Program-made: the position numbers and the translations under genes
Virus record (IMG/VR): IMGVR_UViG_3300034104_004653
Span: 1-20,514 of that record
Source: a virus
Direction: 5' to 3' (one strand)
Length of the DNA stretch: 20,514 nucleotides
The notes under the pieces: generated by a model
What the model was told of the DNA's origin: nothing
What the model saw: only the letters and a program-made list of their open reading frames with translations
Database searches by the model: none
In this document: piece after piece, positions 4,397 through 9,428 of the stretch
Position numbering within the stretch: the first letter of the stretch is position 1
Layout of the letters: every line of letters starts with the position of its first letter

Positions 4397-4425
4397 ATTC
4401 TAGCAAATTCTTAGTGGCTTGTCAA
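4397..4425 (-). promoter_or_regulatory. sigma-70-type promoter for 4373-3962
   Basis: TTGACA (4425-4420), 17-bp spacer, extended -10 TGC-TAGAAT (4402-4397). The TGA in the -35 is the stop codon of the gene at 4422-4655. Directly upstream, CCCCTA-TTA-TAGGGG (4426-4440) can form a 6-bp hairpin. Confidence 0.75.
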
Positions 4426-4655
4426 CCCCTATAATAGGGGAGACTATTGTATTCTTCCATACTCATGGCATTGTCTTGTAATGCTCGGCGTTTTGAGATA
4501 ATATCGCTGGCAATATCGCTCATGAGTTGATCCGTAGCAGATTGGCTACGAATATGTTCCTCGGTCAAGCGTTCGGCCATATCGCACGAAGCTTCCATCA
4601 TTTCCAACGCTCCACACAATCCGAGAGACATCCAAATCTTTTCACGTTCATTCAT
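4422..4655 (-). CDS. hypothetical helical protein, 77 aa
   Basis: Encodes MNEREKIWMSLGLCGALEMM, then a predicted helical stretch (EASCDMAERLTEEHIRSQSA, TDQLMSDIASDIISKRRALQ), ending SMEEYNSLPYYRG. AAGGA is 8 nt upstream of the ATG, and promoter 4689-4716 lies about 35 nt further. The last four sense codons form the hairpin abutting the next promoter, and the stop codon is inside its -35. I do not recognise the family. Confidence 0.75.
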   Translation of the reverse strand: MNEREKIWMSLGLCGALEMMEASCDMAERLTEEHIRSQSATDQLMSDIASDIISKRRALQDNAMSMEEYNSLPYYRG

Positions 4656-4688
4656 TTCTTTTTTCCTTAGTGGGTTATTGATACGATG

Positions 4689-4716
4689 ATTCTAGCAAGT
4701 TTTTTTTAGGTGTCAA
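4689..4716 (-). promoter_or_regulatory. sigma-70-type promoter for 4655-4422
   Basis: TTGACA (4716-4711), 16-bp spacer with an A8 tract, extended -10 TGC-TAGAAT (4694-4689). The TGA in the -35 is the stop of the gene at 4713-4925. Confidence 0.75.
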
Positions 4717-4925
4717 GCCCTAACTGTGCGAAAATATTTTGCCCACAGTTCATCGGTCACGAATCGCACAACCGTATCCATCGAACCACGGCAAACGTAG
4801 TAGCCCATATGAATGTCGAATAGGGAATAAGTCCCATCATTTTGGGGATGGAGCGTGAATCCAGCCCTATAGGAATAAGCGTTGATTTTCTTCCGAATCG
4901 TTTCAGTCTTAGGAGGCTTTCTCAT
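4713..4925 (-). CDS. hypothetical protein, 70 aa
   Basis: Encodes MRKPPKTETIRKKINAYSYR, AGFTLHPQNDGTYSLFDIHM and GYYVCRGSMDTVVRFVTDEL, ending FRTVRA. The pattern (short helix, beta hairpin around DGTYSLFD, helix around MDTVVRFV) resembles small phage proteins with a 'DGTYSL-D' core whose function is unknown. The start at 4925 follows the purine leader (GAGAGAAAGAA); a longer reading to 4985 would run through the -10. Stop codon inside the next -35. Confidence 0.8.
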   Translation of the reverse strand: MRKPPKTETIRKKINAYSYRAGFTLHPQNDGTYSLFDIHMGYYVCRGSMDTVVRFVTDELWAKYFRTVRA

Positions 4926-4950
4926 TTCTTTCTCTCTTTCTCTTTCCAGT

Positions 4951-4978
4951 ATTATACCAAACTTTTTTTGCTTTTCAA
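4951..4978 (-). promoter_or_regulatory. sigma-70-type promoter for 4925-4713
   Basis: TTGAAA (4978-4973), 16-bp A-rich spacer, extended -10 TGG-TATAAT (4956-4951). Upstream, CCCCA-TAG-TGGGG (4980-4992) forms a 5-bp hairpin touching the -35. Confidence 0.75.
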
Positions 4979-4997
4979 CCCCCACTATGGGGAATCC

Positions 4998-5201
4998 TCA
5001 GATTTTCCAACGAGAGAAAACCAGCGTAAACTGCGTATTTGGATACTTTTCCGCAATGTACTTTTCCGCTGTAGACCTCTTATTGTCCGTAGCACTCACA
5101 CCTTGCACAACCTTTCCATCTATCACAACATTCCAGATTCGACGCTTGCGAATCTTAGGAAGACTACCGATGAAACCGTTTACACTCATAACCTTTTCCA
5201 T
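4998..5201 (-). CDS. hypothetical protein, 67 aa
   Basis: Encodes MEKVMSVNGFIGSLPKIRKR, RIWNVVIDGKVVQGVSATDN and KRSTAEKYIAEKYPNTQFTL, ending FSRWKI. Basic, with a beta-strand-rich centre followed by a helix. The ATG at 5201 lies after GAGAGAGTTGAAA. A TTG two codons earlier is a weaker option. It is driven from the leader at 5221-5382 and not from a consensus promoter, which sets it apart from its neighbours. Family unknown. Confidence 0.7.
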   Translation of the reverse strand: MEKVMSVNGFIGSLPKIRKRRIWNVVIDGKVVQGVSATDNKRSTAEKYIAEKYPNTQFTLVFSRWKI

Positions 5202-5220
5202 TTTCAACTCTCTCTTTCTT

Positions 5221-5382
5221 ATACCCTATATAAATGCACTTCCCGTGCCAAAGCCAAAAATATTTTTGAGCCTACAAAACAAGGCTTTTCTACATACCAT
5301 CCCCTATTGGTAGGTGAAGCATTTTGCTACAGTTTTTGCATTTTGCAACCTATATATAGACGCTTTTGTAGCATTTTGCAAC
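5221..5382 (-). promoter_or_regulatory. leader and control region, copy 1 of 2
   Basis: Shares a run of features, in the same order and similar spacing, with 6981-7122. Three copies of GCATTTTGC (5319, 5338, 5371 on the plus strand) are followed on the minus strand by a G-run with a possible hairpin, AAAAGCC...GGCTCAAAAATATTTT, and GGCACGGGAAGTGCAT (5249-5234; GCAC and GTGC can pair). TATATA and the ribosome site come next. No good -35 is present, so an activator or another polymerase form may be needed. The GCATTTTGC sites look like operators. Confidence 0.55.
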
Positions 5383-5443
5383 AGTTCAACCACTACATCT
5401 TGTGGTTCGCTTTTGGCACAGGATTTGCTAGCCGAGCAGATTA

Positions 5444-5531
5444 GCTGTAACTCCTTGTGCCATAAGAGTTTACGTCAAAAAACCGGCCGGGATTTTGTCC
5501 TAAGTCCTTACGTCGCAAGGCTTTGCGTCAA
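5444..5531 (-). repeat. hairpin element, copy d (five-copy family)
   Basis: Same four-arm order as copy c: GCTGTAACTCC, AAGAGTTTACGTC, CTAAGTCCTTACG, AAGGCTTTGCGTCAA. The centre is AAAAAACCGGCCGGGATTTT. On the minus strand the centre reads AAAATCCC-GGCC-GG-TTTTTT, terminator-like. The right end overlaps the TGA stop of the gene at 5528-5827. Confidence 0.65.
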
Positions 5532-5827
5532 CTCACAATCATACGATCCTCGAACGGTGTACCGTCGTTCAGGTACCATTCATAGTTCTTCTGGTATACC
5601 TGTACGGGTGAATACTGGTTGATACGCTTCTTGGTGGTGTGCGTACGCCAACCCCCACTATTGAGCATCACACTATTGTCGGGATAAATCACCACAACAT
5701 TCGTACCATGCAACTCGATTGCAACACTACCATCAGCCTGAATGTAGGCGTATGTATTATTGCCAACCTTGCGTTGTCCACGATTACGCTTACCCAAAAC
5801 CATCTTAGTAGCTTCTGCATGATTCAT
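5528..5827 (-). CDS. conserved phage protein of unknown function, 99 aa
   Basis: Encodes MNHAEATKMVLGKRNRGQRK, then beta-rich sequence with IELHGTNVVVIYPDNSVMLN, SGGWRTHTTKKRINQYSP and a final YEWYLNDGTPFEDRMIVS. The combination 'LH-T-VV---D--V-LN-GGW-T-TTK-RIN-' is one I have seen repeatedly in phage and prophage proteins without known function. The start at 5827 is set by AAAGG 8 nt upstream; a longer frame to 5893 would overlap the gene upstream and has no ribosome site. Fourth gene of an operon from promoter 6460-6487. The stop codon is inside element d. Confidence 0.8.
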   Translation of the reverse strand: MNHAEATKMVLGKRNRGQRKVGNNTYAYIQADGSVAIELHGTNVVVIYPDNSVMLNSGGWRTHTTKKRINQYSPVQVYQKNYEWYLNDGTPFEDRMIVS

Positions 5828-5846
5828 ATAAAATACCTTTCTTTGC

Positions 5847-6041
5847 TCAGGATGCGTGAATAAAAACTTGTCGAACCTTAGTTGCCTTTGCAACGCTTAA
5901 AGAAACAATCCAGTTTTTCCCGCTACCATCCTCTCTCATTAGAGAGTTAATCAGACCAACATGCACATTTCCCTTTGGGTCGATAACACTACCATACTTG
6001 CCAGTACGCATTGCAGAAAGAATCTTATCAAGGCTGTTCAT
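5847..6041 (-). CDS. hypothetical protein, 64 aa
   Basis: Encodes MNSLDKILSAMRTGKYGSVI, DPKGNVHVGLINSLMREDGS and GKNWIVSLSVAKATKVRQVF, ending IHAS. Looks like a small beta-sheet protein with an N-terminal helix. AAAGGA is 7 nt before the ATG. It follows the gene at 6066-6215 by 24 nt and precedes 5528-5827 by 19 nt, so it belongs to the same operon. No family recognised. Confidence 0.75.
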   Translation of the reverse strand: MNSLDKILSAMRTGKYGSVIDPKGNVHVGLINSLMREDGSGKNWIVSLSVAKATKVRQVFIHAS

Positions 6042-6065
6042 TTCTTTTCCTTTGGATTGTTAAGA

Positions 6066-6215
6066 TTAGAGAATCGTACCATCACTACGAATACGATACA
6101 TTATTCCACCGATACTATACAACACAATACCTTCGCCCATATGTCGAACAAACGTAGCTGAATATCCATGACGAGCAACAAGGCGACGAACAGTGTTTTG
6201 GATTTGAACAGTCAT
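6066..6215 (-). CDS. hypothetical protein, 49 aa
   Basis: Encodes MTVQIQNTVRRLVARHGYSA, TFVRHMGEGIVLYSIGGIMY and RIRSDGTIL: one basic helix followed by a beta-strand-rich half ending in an R-I-R-x-D-G-T turn. AAGGA lies 6 nt before the ATG and starts just after the stop of the gene at 6228-6434, so translation is likely coupled. Family unknown. Confidence 0.7.
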   Translation of the reverse strand: MTVQIQNTVRRLVARHGYSATFVRHMGEGIVLYSIGGIMYRIRSDGTIL

Positions 6216-6227
6216 TGTATTTCCTTT

Positions 6228-6434
6228 TCACCAAGAGACGTTTTCGCAGGCCATATCATAATATAGATCCGAAATCTTTTCAAGAGCATTTTGCTCTGAT
6301 CGAATCCATACTCCGTCATGAATCATGTTTCTCAGTTCAAGCTTGAACCGATCACCACACGACACAATCCTAACATTCCCAGCATCATTACCAAAAACCT
6401 CTTTCACCATCTTATTGAGCGATTCCAGATTCAT
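6228..6434 (-). CDS. hypothetical protein, 68 aa
   Basis: Encodes MNLESLNKMVKEVFGNDAGN, VRIVSCGDRFKLELRNMIHD and GVWIRSEQNALEKISDLYYD, ending MACENVSW. Helix, beta hairpin, helix by eye. The start at 6434 lies right after the purine leader GAGAGAAAAGAA; a longer frame to 6461 would begin inside the -10 box. First gene of a four-gene operon (6434-5528). Function unknown. Confidence 0.75.
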   Translation of the reverse strand: MNLESLNKMVKEVFGNDAGNVRIVSCGDRFKLELRNMIHDGVWIRSEQNALEKISDLYYDMACENVSW

Positions 6435-6459
6435 TTCTTTTCTCTCTTTCTTTTCCAAC

Positions 6460-6487
6460 ATTATACCAAAGATTTTTATTGCATCAA
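6460..6487 (-). promoter_or_regulatory. sigma-70-type promoter for the operon 6434-5528
   Basis: TTGATG (6487-6482), 16-bp A-rich spacer, extended -10 TGG-TATAAT (6465-6460). A G6 run, which can pair with ACCC just upstream, abuts the -35. Confidence 0.7.
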
Positions 6488-6504
6488 CCCCCCTTGTGGG
6501 TGTC

Positions 6505-6657
6505 CTACTCGATCACGATAGGAACCAAGAACACCTTTCCAGCGTTCTTATACTTTTGGGGGATAAGACTAAGAGCCTCACTTTCGTTGTGAGCGGAAAC
6601 CTTGCCAATTCTCTTATCACTACCATTCACCGTAAGCCAAACTGCAAACTCTTTCAT
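6505..6657 (-). CDS. hypothetical protein, 50 aa
   Basis: Encodes MKEFAVWLTVNGSDKRIGKV, SAHNESEALSLIPQKYKNAG and KVFLVPIVIE. Its length, the strand-turn-strand start and the SA-NESEA helix resemble small phage proteins with a 'V-A-SE-EA' core, similar in style to the one at 811-981, with unknown function. The leader is GAGAGAAAGACG and the promoter is 6682-6709. Confidence 0.7.
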   Translation of the reverse strand: MKEFAVWLTVNGSDKRIGKVSAHNESEALSLIPQKYKNAGKVFLVPIVIE

Positions 6658-6681
6658 CGTCTTTCTCTCTTTCTTTCTCTT

Positions 6682-6709
6682 ATTCTAGCAAAGTTTTTTC
6701 TGTCGTCAA
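6682..6709 (-). promoter_or_regulatory. sigma-70-type promoter for the gene at 6505-6657
   Basis: TTGACG (6709-6704), 16-bp spacer with an A6 tract, extended -10 TGC-TAGAAT (6687-6682). Confidence 0.7.
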
Positions 6710-6723
6710 TACTGAACACCTGT

Positions 6724-6954
6724 TCAGCAGATTGCAAAATCCTTCACAACATAACCCATTTCATCGATCTGGATGAATCCACCATCATCACAGAATCCCA
6801 AATCTTCATTAATCAGAATCTCGTTATCGTTAGCCCTAACACGCTCAAGCAAGTCCATTGCAAAAGCAACCCGATTCACAAAAGTATCCATACCAGAAGT
6901 ATTGATGAGATTCTTGAGTTCAGCAACCGTATTCAGCACAATCATATTCTTCAT
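6724..6954 (-). CDS. hypothetical acidic protein, 76 aa
   Basis: Encodes MKNMIVLNTVAELKNLINTS, GMDTFVNRVAFAMDLLERVR and ANDNEILINEDLGFCDDGGF, ending KDFAIC. An N-terminal helical half is followed by an acidic beta-rich half. AAAGGA lies 7 nt before the ATG at 6954; longer in-frame readings to 7122 pass through the leader repeat and are rejected. Like the gene at 4998-5201 it is controlled by the duplicated leader (6981-7122). Confidence 0.75.
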   Translation of the reverse strand: MKNMIVLNTVAELKNLINTSGMDTFVNRVAFAMDLLERVRANDNEILINEDLGFCDDGGFIQIDEMGYVVKDFAIC

Positions 6955-6980
6955 TTTCTTATCCTTTTCTTTCTTTCTTC

Positions 6981-7122
6981 TATGCCATATATAAGATGCA
7001 CTTCCTGTGCCATTCGAGAAAATATTTTTGAGGCTAGAAAAAGAGGCTTTTGCGAACACACCCCCAATACGAGGGTGCTGCATTTTGCTACAATGTGTTG
7101 CATTTTGCATTGCATTTTGCAA
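6981..7122 (-). promoter_or_regulatory. leader and control region, copy 2 of 2
   Basis: Counterpart of 5221-5382: three GCATTTTGC copies (7080, 7100, 7112), a CACCC/GGGTG hairpin, AAAAGCC...AGCCTCAAAAATATTTT, GGCACAGGAAGTGCAT (7011-6996), TATATA, then a purine-rich ribosome region. The conserved blocks are separated by diverged spacers, which suggests selection on the blocks. Confidence 0.55.
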
Positions 7123-7125
7123 ATC

Positions 7126-7236
7126 GCCGTAAACCCTTGTGGCATATGGAGTTACGCCATAAAATCGGGGGTGGTGGGGTTTTTATAAAATGGGAAGGCT
7201 GTGGAGTTTAGGCAGTTTAAACGGCCGGTGGTGCAA
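7126..7236 (-). repeat. hairpin element, copy e (diverged)
   Basis: Begins with GCCGTAAACCCTTGTGGCAT and ATGGAGTTACGCC, matching the first two arms of copies c and d. The centre is replaced by a G-rich stretch (7166-7196, runs of 5, 2, 4 and 3 G) and the later arms are hard to align. It lies 3' of the gene at 7287-7505 on the minus strand. Confidence 0.4.
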
Positions 7237-7286
7237 ACACAATCCAACCATCACAAATAAATTAACCGATTTCTATAAATATATTA

Positions 7287-7505
7287 TTAACTTTGTAACT
7301 CAGCATCTTTCCAATCTAGCTTCTTTGGTCGGCCTATCTTTTTAATCAAAAGCAACTTGCGCCTTTGTTGCCTAATCATATCAGCACTAATATTTTGCCC
7401 CGTAATAACACTCAACTTTAGAGCTATTTCTTTGTCGCCCATGCTTGGAGCATTATCCCTTATGAAGCTCTTTTCTGTATCAGACCACTTTTTATAATTA
7501 GCCAT
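7287..7505 (-). CDS. small putative DNA-binding protein, 72 aa
   Basis: Encodes MANYKKWSDTEKSFIRDNAP, then SMGDKEIALKLSVITGQNIS and a basic end RQQRRKLLLIKKIGRPKKLD. The pattern (W-x(3)-E-x(2)-FI, 'MGDKEIALKL', 'S-x-x-x-x-RQQRRKL' and a GRPKK tail) fits a Myb/SANT-like or other three-helix DNA-binding fold common in phage regulators; this is by eye. It stands alone and opposite to the late genes, beside the divergent region at 7506-7586, a usual place for a regulator. AAGGG is 7 nt before the ATG. Base composition resembles the rightward genes. Confidence 0.75.
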   Translation of the reverse strand: MANYKKWSDTEKSFIRDNAPSMGDKEIALKLSVITGQNISADMIRQQRRKLLLIKKIGRPKKLDWKDAELQS

Positions 7506-7520
7506 AAATTTAACCCTTAT

Positions 7521-7551
7521 TTGACAAATAGTGTAATACCTTTAATATAAT
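7521..7551 (+). promoter_or_regulatory. candidate rightward promoter of the late module
   Basis: TTGACA (7521-7526) is followed by TAATAT at 16 bp (7543-7548) or TATAAT at 19 bp (7546-7551). It lies 36 nt before the first rightward gene and next to the divergent gene at 7287-7505. Which -10 is used, and whether host or phage sigma reads it, is open. Confidence 0.45.
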
Positions 7552-7586
7552 ATAAAACACAATCGGTTCTTTGCAAGGAGTTTACT

Positions 7587-7733
7587 ATGCATACTATTGT
7601 TGATTCCGTTTTGCACGTTAAAGCTAGTGAAAATGTTGACGTATCCAAAGATCTTGAAAAGGCCGAAGGAAAAGACATTAAGGATCTAATAGATGACCAA
7701 GAAAAAGAAGATCAAACCCAAACTACCAAATAA
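7587..7733 (+). CDS. small hypothetical protein, 48 aa
   Basis: Encodes MHTIVDSVLHVKASENVDVS, KDLEKAEGKDIKDLIDDQEK and EDQTQTTK; highly charged, probably largely disordered. GCAAGGAG lies 6 nt before the ATG, one of the best ribosome sites of the rightward module. Its end overlaps the next gene by 41 nt in another frame. First gene after the promoter candidate at 7521. No family recognised. Confidence 0.7.
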   Translation: MHTIVDSVLHVKASENVDVSKDLEKAEGKDIKDLIDDQEKEDQTQTTK

Positions 7734-8337
7734 TGTTGACGAACAACAATTTTTAAATGCTCTAGATAATATCAGCAAAAGATTAGGCAATAAATTTAAA
7801 TTTGGATATCATAGTTATGAAGATATGAAGCAACAAGCCGCTATCTTTGCTCTTGAGGGTTTAGAAAAATATGATAGCTCACGACCACTAGAAAATTTTT
7901 TATGGACCCACGTTCGCAATCGACTATTTAATTTTAAAAGAGACAACTACCAAAGACCAGATCTTCCCTGCGCAAATTGCCCCCTATATGATAAGCTTGG
8001 TAAAAATAGCTCTAGCAATTGTTTAAAATATACCGACAAAACAGAATGTGAACTATACAACAATTGGCTAGTTAGAAATACTAATAAAAAAAATATTATG
8101 AAATTATATGGATCAGAAAATTTACATGAAATTCATAAACACGAAAATGATATTAATCATAATATTAGCAACCAACAAATCTTTGATATTATAGAAACTC
8201 ATATTCCGTCTCAACACAGAGAGTTATATTTAAAGTATAGATACGGAGATAAATTAAGTAAAACTAATCAAAATAAAATAGTTAAAATTATCAAACAAAT
8301 TCTTAAGGATCATATTGATGATATCGAAAATTCCTAA
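7693..8337 (+). CDS. putative sigma-70-family transcription factor, 214 aa
   Basis: Residues 36-86 (HSYEDMKQQAAIFALEGLEK, then YDSSRPLENFLWTHVRNRLF and NFKRDNYQRPD) match the pattern of sigma region 2: an acidic 'E-D-x-x-Q' helix, 'A-x-x-x-x-L-x-x-Y-D' and an aromatic-rich 'F-x-x-x-x-W-x-x-x-V-R-N-R' core-binding and -10 recognition helix. The C-terminus (about 165-205, THIPSQHRELYLKYRYGDKL...KIIKQIL) may be a reduced region 4. Cys at 93, 96, 110 and 119 could bind zinc. Phage sigma factors of this size (T4 gp55 type) direct late transcription, and placement at the head of the structural module fits. AAGGA lies 9 nt before the start; overlaps 20 nt with the next gene. Confidence 0.7.
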   Translation: MTKKKKIKPKLPNNVDEQQFLNALDNISKRLGNKFKFGYHSYEDMKQQAAIFALEGLEKYDSSRPLENFLWTHVRNRLFNFKRDNYQRPDLPCANCPLYDKLGKNSSSNCLKYTDKTECELYNNWLVRNTNKKNIMKLYGSENLHEIHKHENDINHNISNQQIFDIIETHIPSQHRELYLKYRYGDKLSKTNQNKIVKIIKQILKDHIDDIENS

Positions 8338-9133
8338 AAAAAGAGGCCAGCTAGCTCTTGATGAAGAAAAATTTATAAGAGAAAATTTTGATAAATTATC
8401 AGTAAGTGATATTGCTGACCATCTTAATCGCACAGAACTGCCCATCAAAAGATATATCGAAGAAGCTCAATTATTTAGCTCCTATAGTGTGGAAGAAGAT
8501 TCTATTTTACGACAAAAATTACGAAGTAAAAATTTCTGGTCCGAAATTAAAAAACAATTTGATGAAGATAGTGGTGAACTAGAATACTTTGAAAATGTGT
8601 GGATAAATTTAATTAAACAATTTCGTGAGGACGTTCTTCCTGCTGAAGAATTACAAATCAAACAATTTATTACTATTGATATTTTAATTAATAGAAGCAT
8701 GAAAGAACGCAAGCGCCACATAACCGATACTGAAAAACTCCAAAAAGAAGTTGATAAAGAATATGCTAAATCAGAAACTGATCGAGACATTTCCAAGCTA
8801 GCAAACTTAGAAACACAATTAAGTTTTGCTCGAAATAGTATAGCCAATTATACAAATGAATATACGAAACTATTGGGCGAACAACAAAAGATCAGCAAAG
8901 ATCTTAAGGCAACACGAGAACAACGCATCAAAAGAATAGAGGACGGCAAAAGTAGTTGGGTGGGACTGATAAGAATGTTAGAAGATGAACAAAATAGAGA
9001 AAAAGAAGGTCGAGAAATGGAAATTCTTAGCATGGCAACATCCAAGATGAAAGAACAACTCAAAGAATATCACACTTTCGCAGACAACACTGTGGATAAA
9101 CCATTTTTAACGCCGGATAATATTGATGACTAA
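8318..9133 (+). CDS. candidate terminase small subunit, 271 aa
   Basis: Residues 12-50 (ALDEEKFIRENFDKLSVSDI, ADHLNRTELPIKRYIEEAQ) form a plausible helix-turn-helix, followed by a second charged globular part and a long coiled coil (about 120-245, rich in Glu, Lys, Gln and Leu). A DNA-binding head followed by coiled coil, immediately upstream of nuclease and large-terminase genes, fits a small terminase, though I cannot confirm by homology and a virion or regulatory protein is possible. The ATG at 8318 has AAGGA 10 nt upstream; a TTG one codon earlier is the alternative. Overlaps both neighbours by 8-20 nt. Confidence 0.55.
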   Translation: MISKIPKKRGQLALDEEKFIRENFDKLSVSDIADHLNRTELPIKRYIEEAQLFSSYSVEEDSILRQKLRSKNFWSEIKKQFDEDSGELEYFENVWINLIKQFREDVLPAEELQIKQFITIDILINRSMKERKRHITDTEKLQKEVDKEYAKSETDRDISKLANLETQLSFARNSIANYTNEYTKLLGEQQKISKDLKATREQRIKRIEDGKSSWVGLIRMLEDEQNREKEGREMEILSMATSKMKEQLKEYHTFADNTVDKPFLTPDNIDD

Positions 9134-9428
9134 AAGAAATTTTAAAGATCCTTTATATAAAGCGTGGCGTAAAAAAATTTATGAATTGGATAACTATTGC
9201 TGTCAGTGGCCCGGATGTAATCGTAGAAAAAAATTAAATGCTCATCATATTAAAAAATGGAGCGAATTTCCAGGTTTAAGATATAATATATATAATGGAA
9301 TAACATTATGTAGTGATCATCATAATATGATTAAAAACATGGAAGATAATTATGCAGAAACTTTTTTTAAAATAGTTAGCAACAGAAAGAACAAAGGAGA
9401 CAATAATGAGACTAAATCAGACCATTAA
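9126..9428 (+). CDS. HNH endonuclease, 100 aa
   Basis: A compact HNH fold. Cys 25/26 and Cys 31 (CCQWPGC) precede LNAHHIKKW (His 40 and 41). Then comes NGITLCSDHHN with Asn 57, Cys 62 and His 65/66. The two Cys pairs would hold a structural zinc and the H-N-H residues the catalytic metal. Phages with HK97-like packaging often encode such a protein beside the large terminase, where it aids DNA cutting during packaging; a free-standing homing enzyme is the alternative. It overlaps the gene before by 8 nt and the next by 23 nt, which argues for a resident operon gene and not an inserted mobile one. Confidence 0.85.
   Translation: MTKRNFKDPLYKAWRKKIYELDNYCCQWPGCNRRKKLNAHHIKKWSEFPGLRYNIYNGITLCSDHHNMIKNMEDNYAETFFKIVSNRKNKGDNNETKSDH

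Noticed and set aside
4842-5444. Rightward 200-codon frame
   Set aside because: Antisense to two leftward genes and a leader region; same pyrimidine-leader artefact and no start signal.
6325-7188. Rightward 287-codon frame
   Set aside because: It runs antisense across several well-supported leftward genes, promoters and the duplicated leader, is Phe/Ser/Leu-rich because it reads the complement of purine leaders, and has no ribosome site.
7274-7288. T4-type late promoter TATAAATA
   Set aside because: The octamer is present on the plus strand but lies at the 3' end of a leftward gene, 300 bp from the first rightward gene, and none is found before other late genes. Likely chance in A/T-rich DNA.
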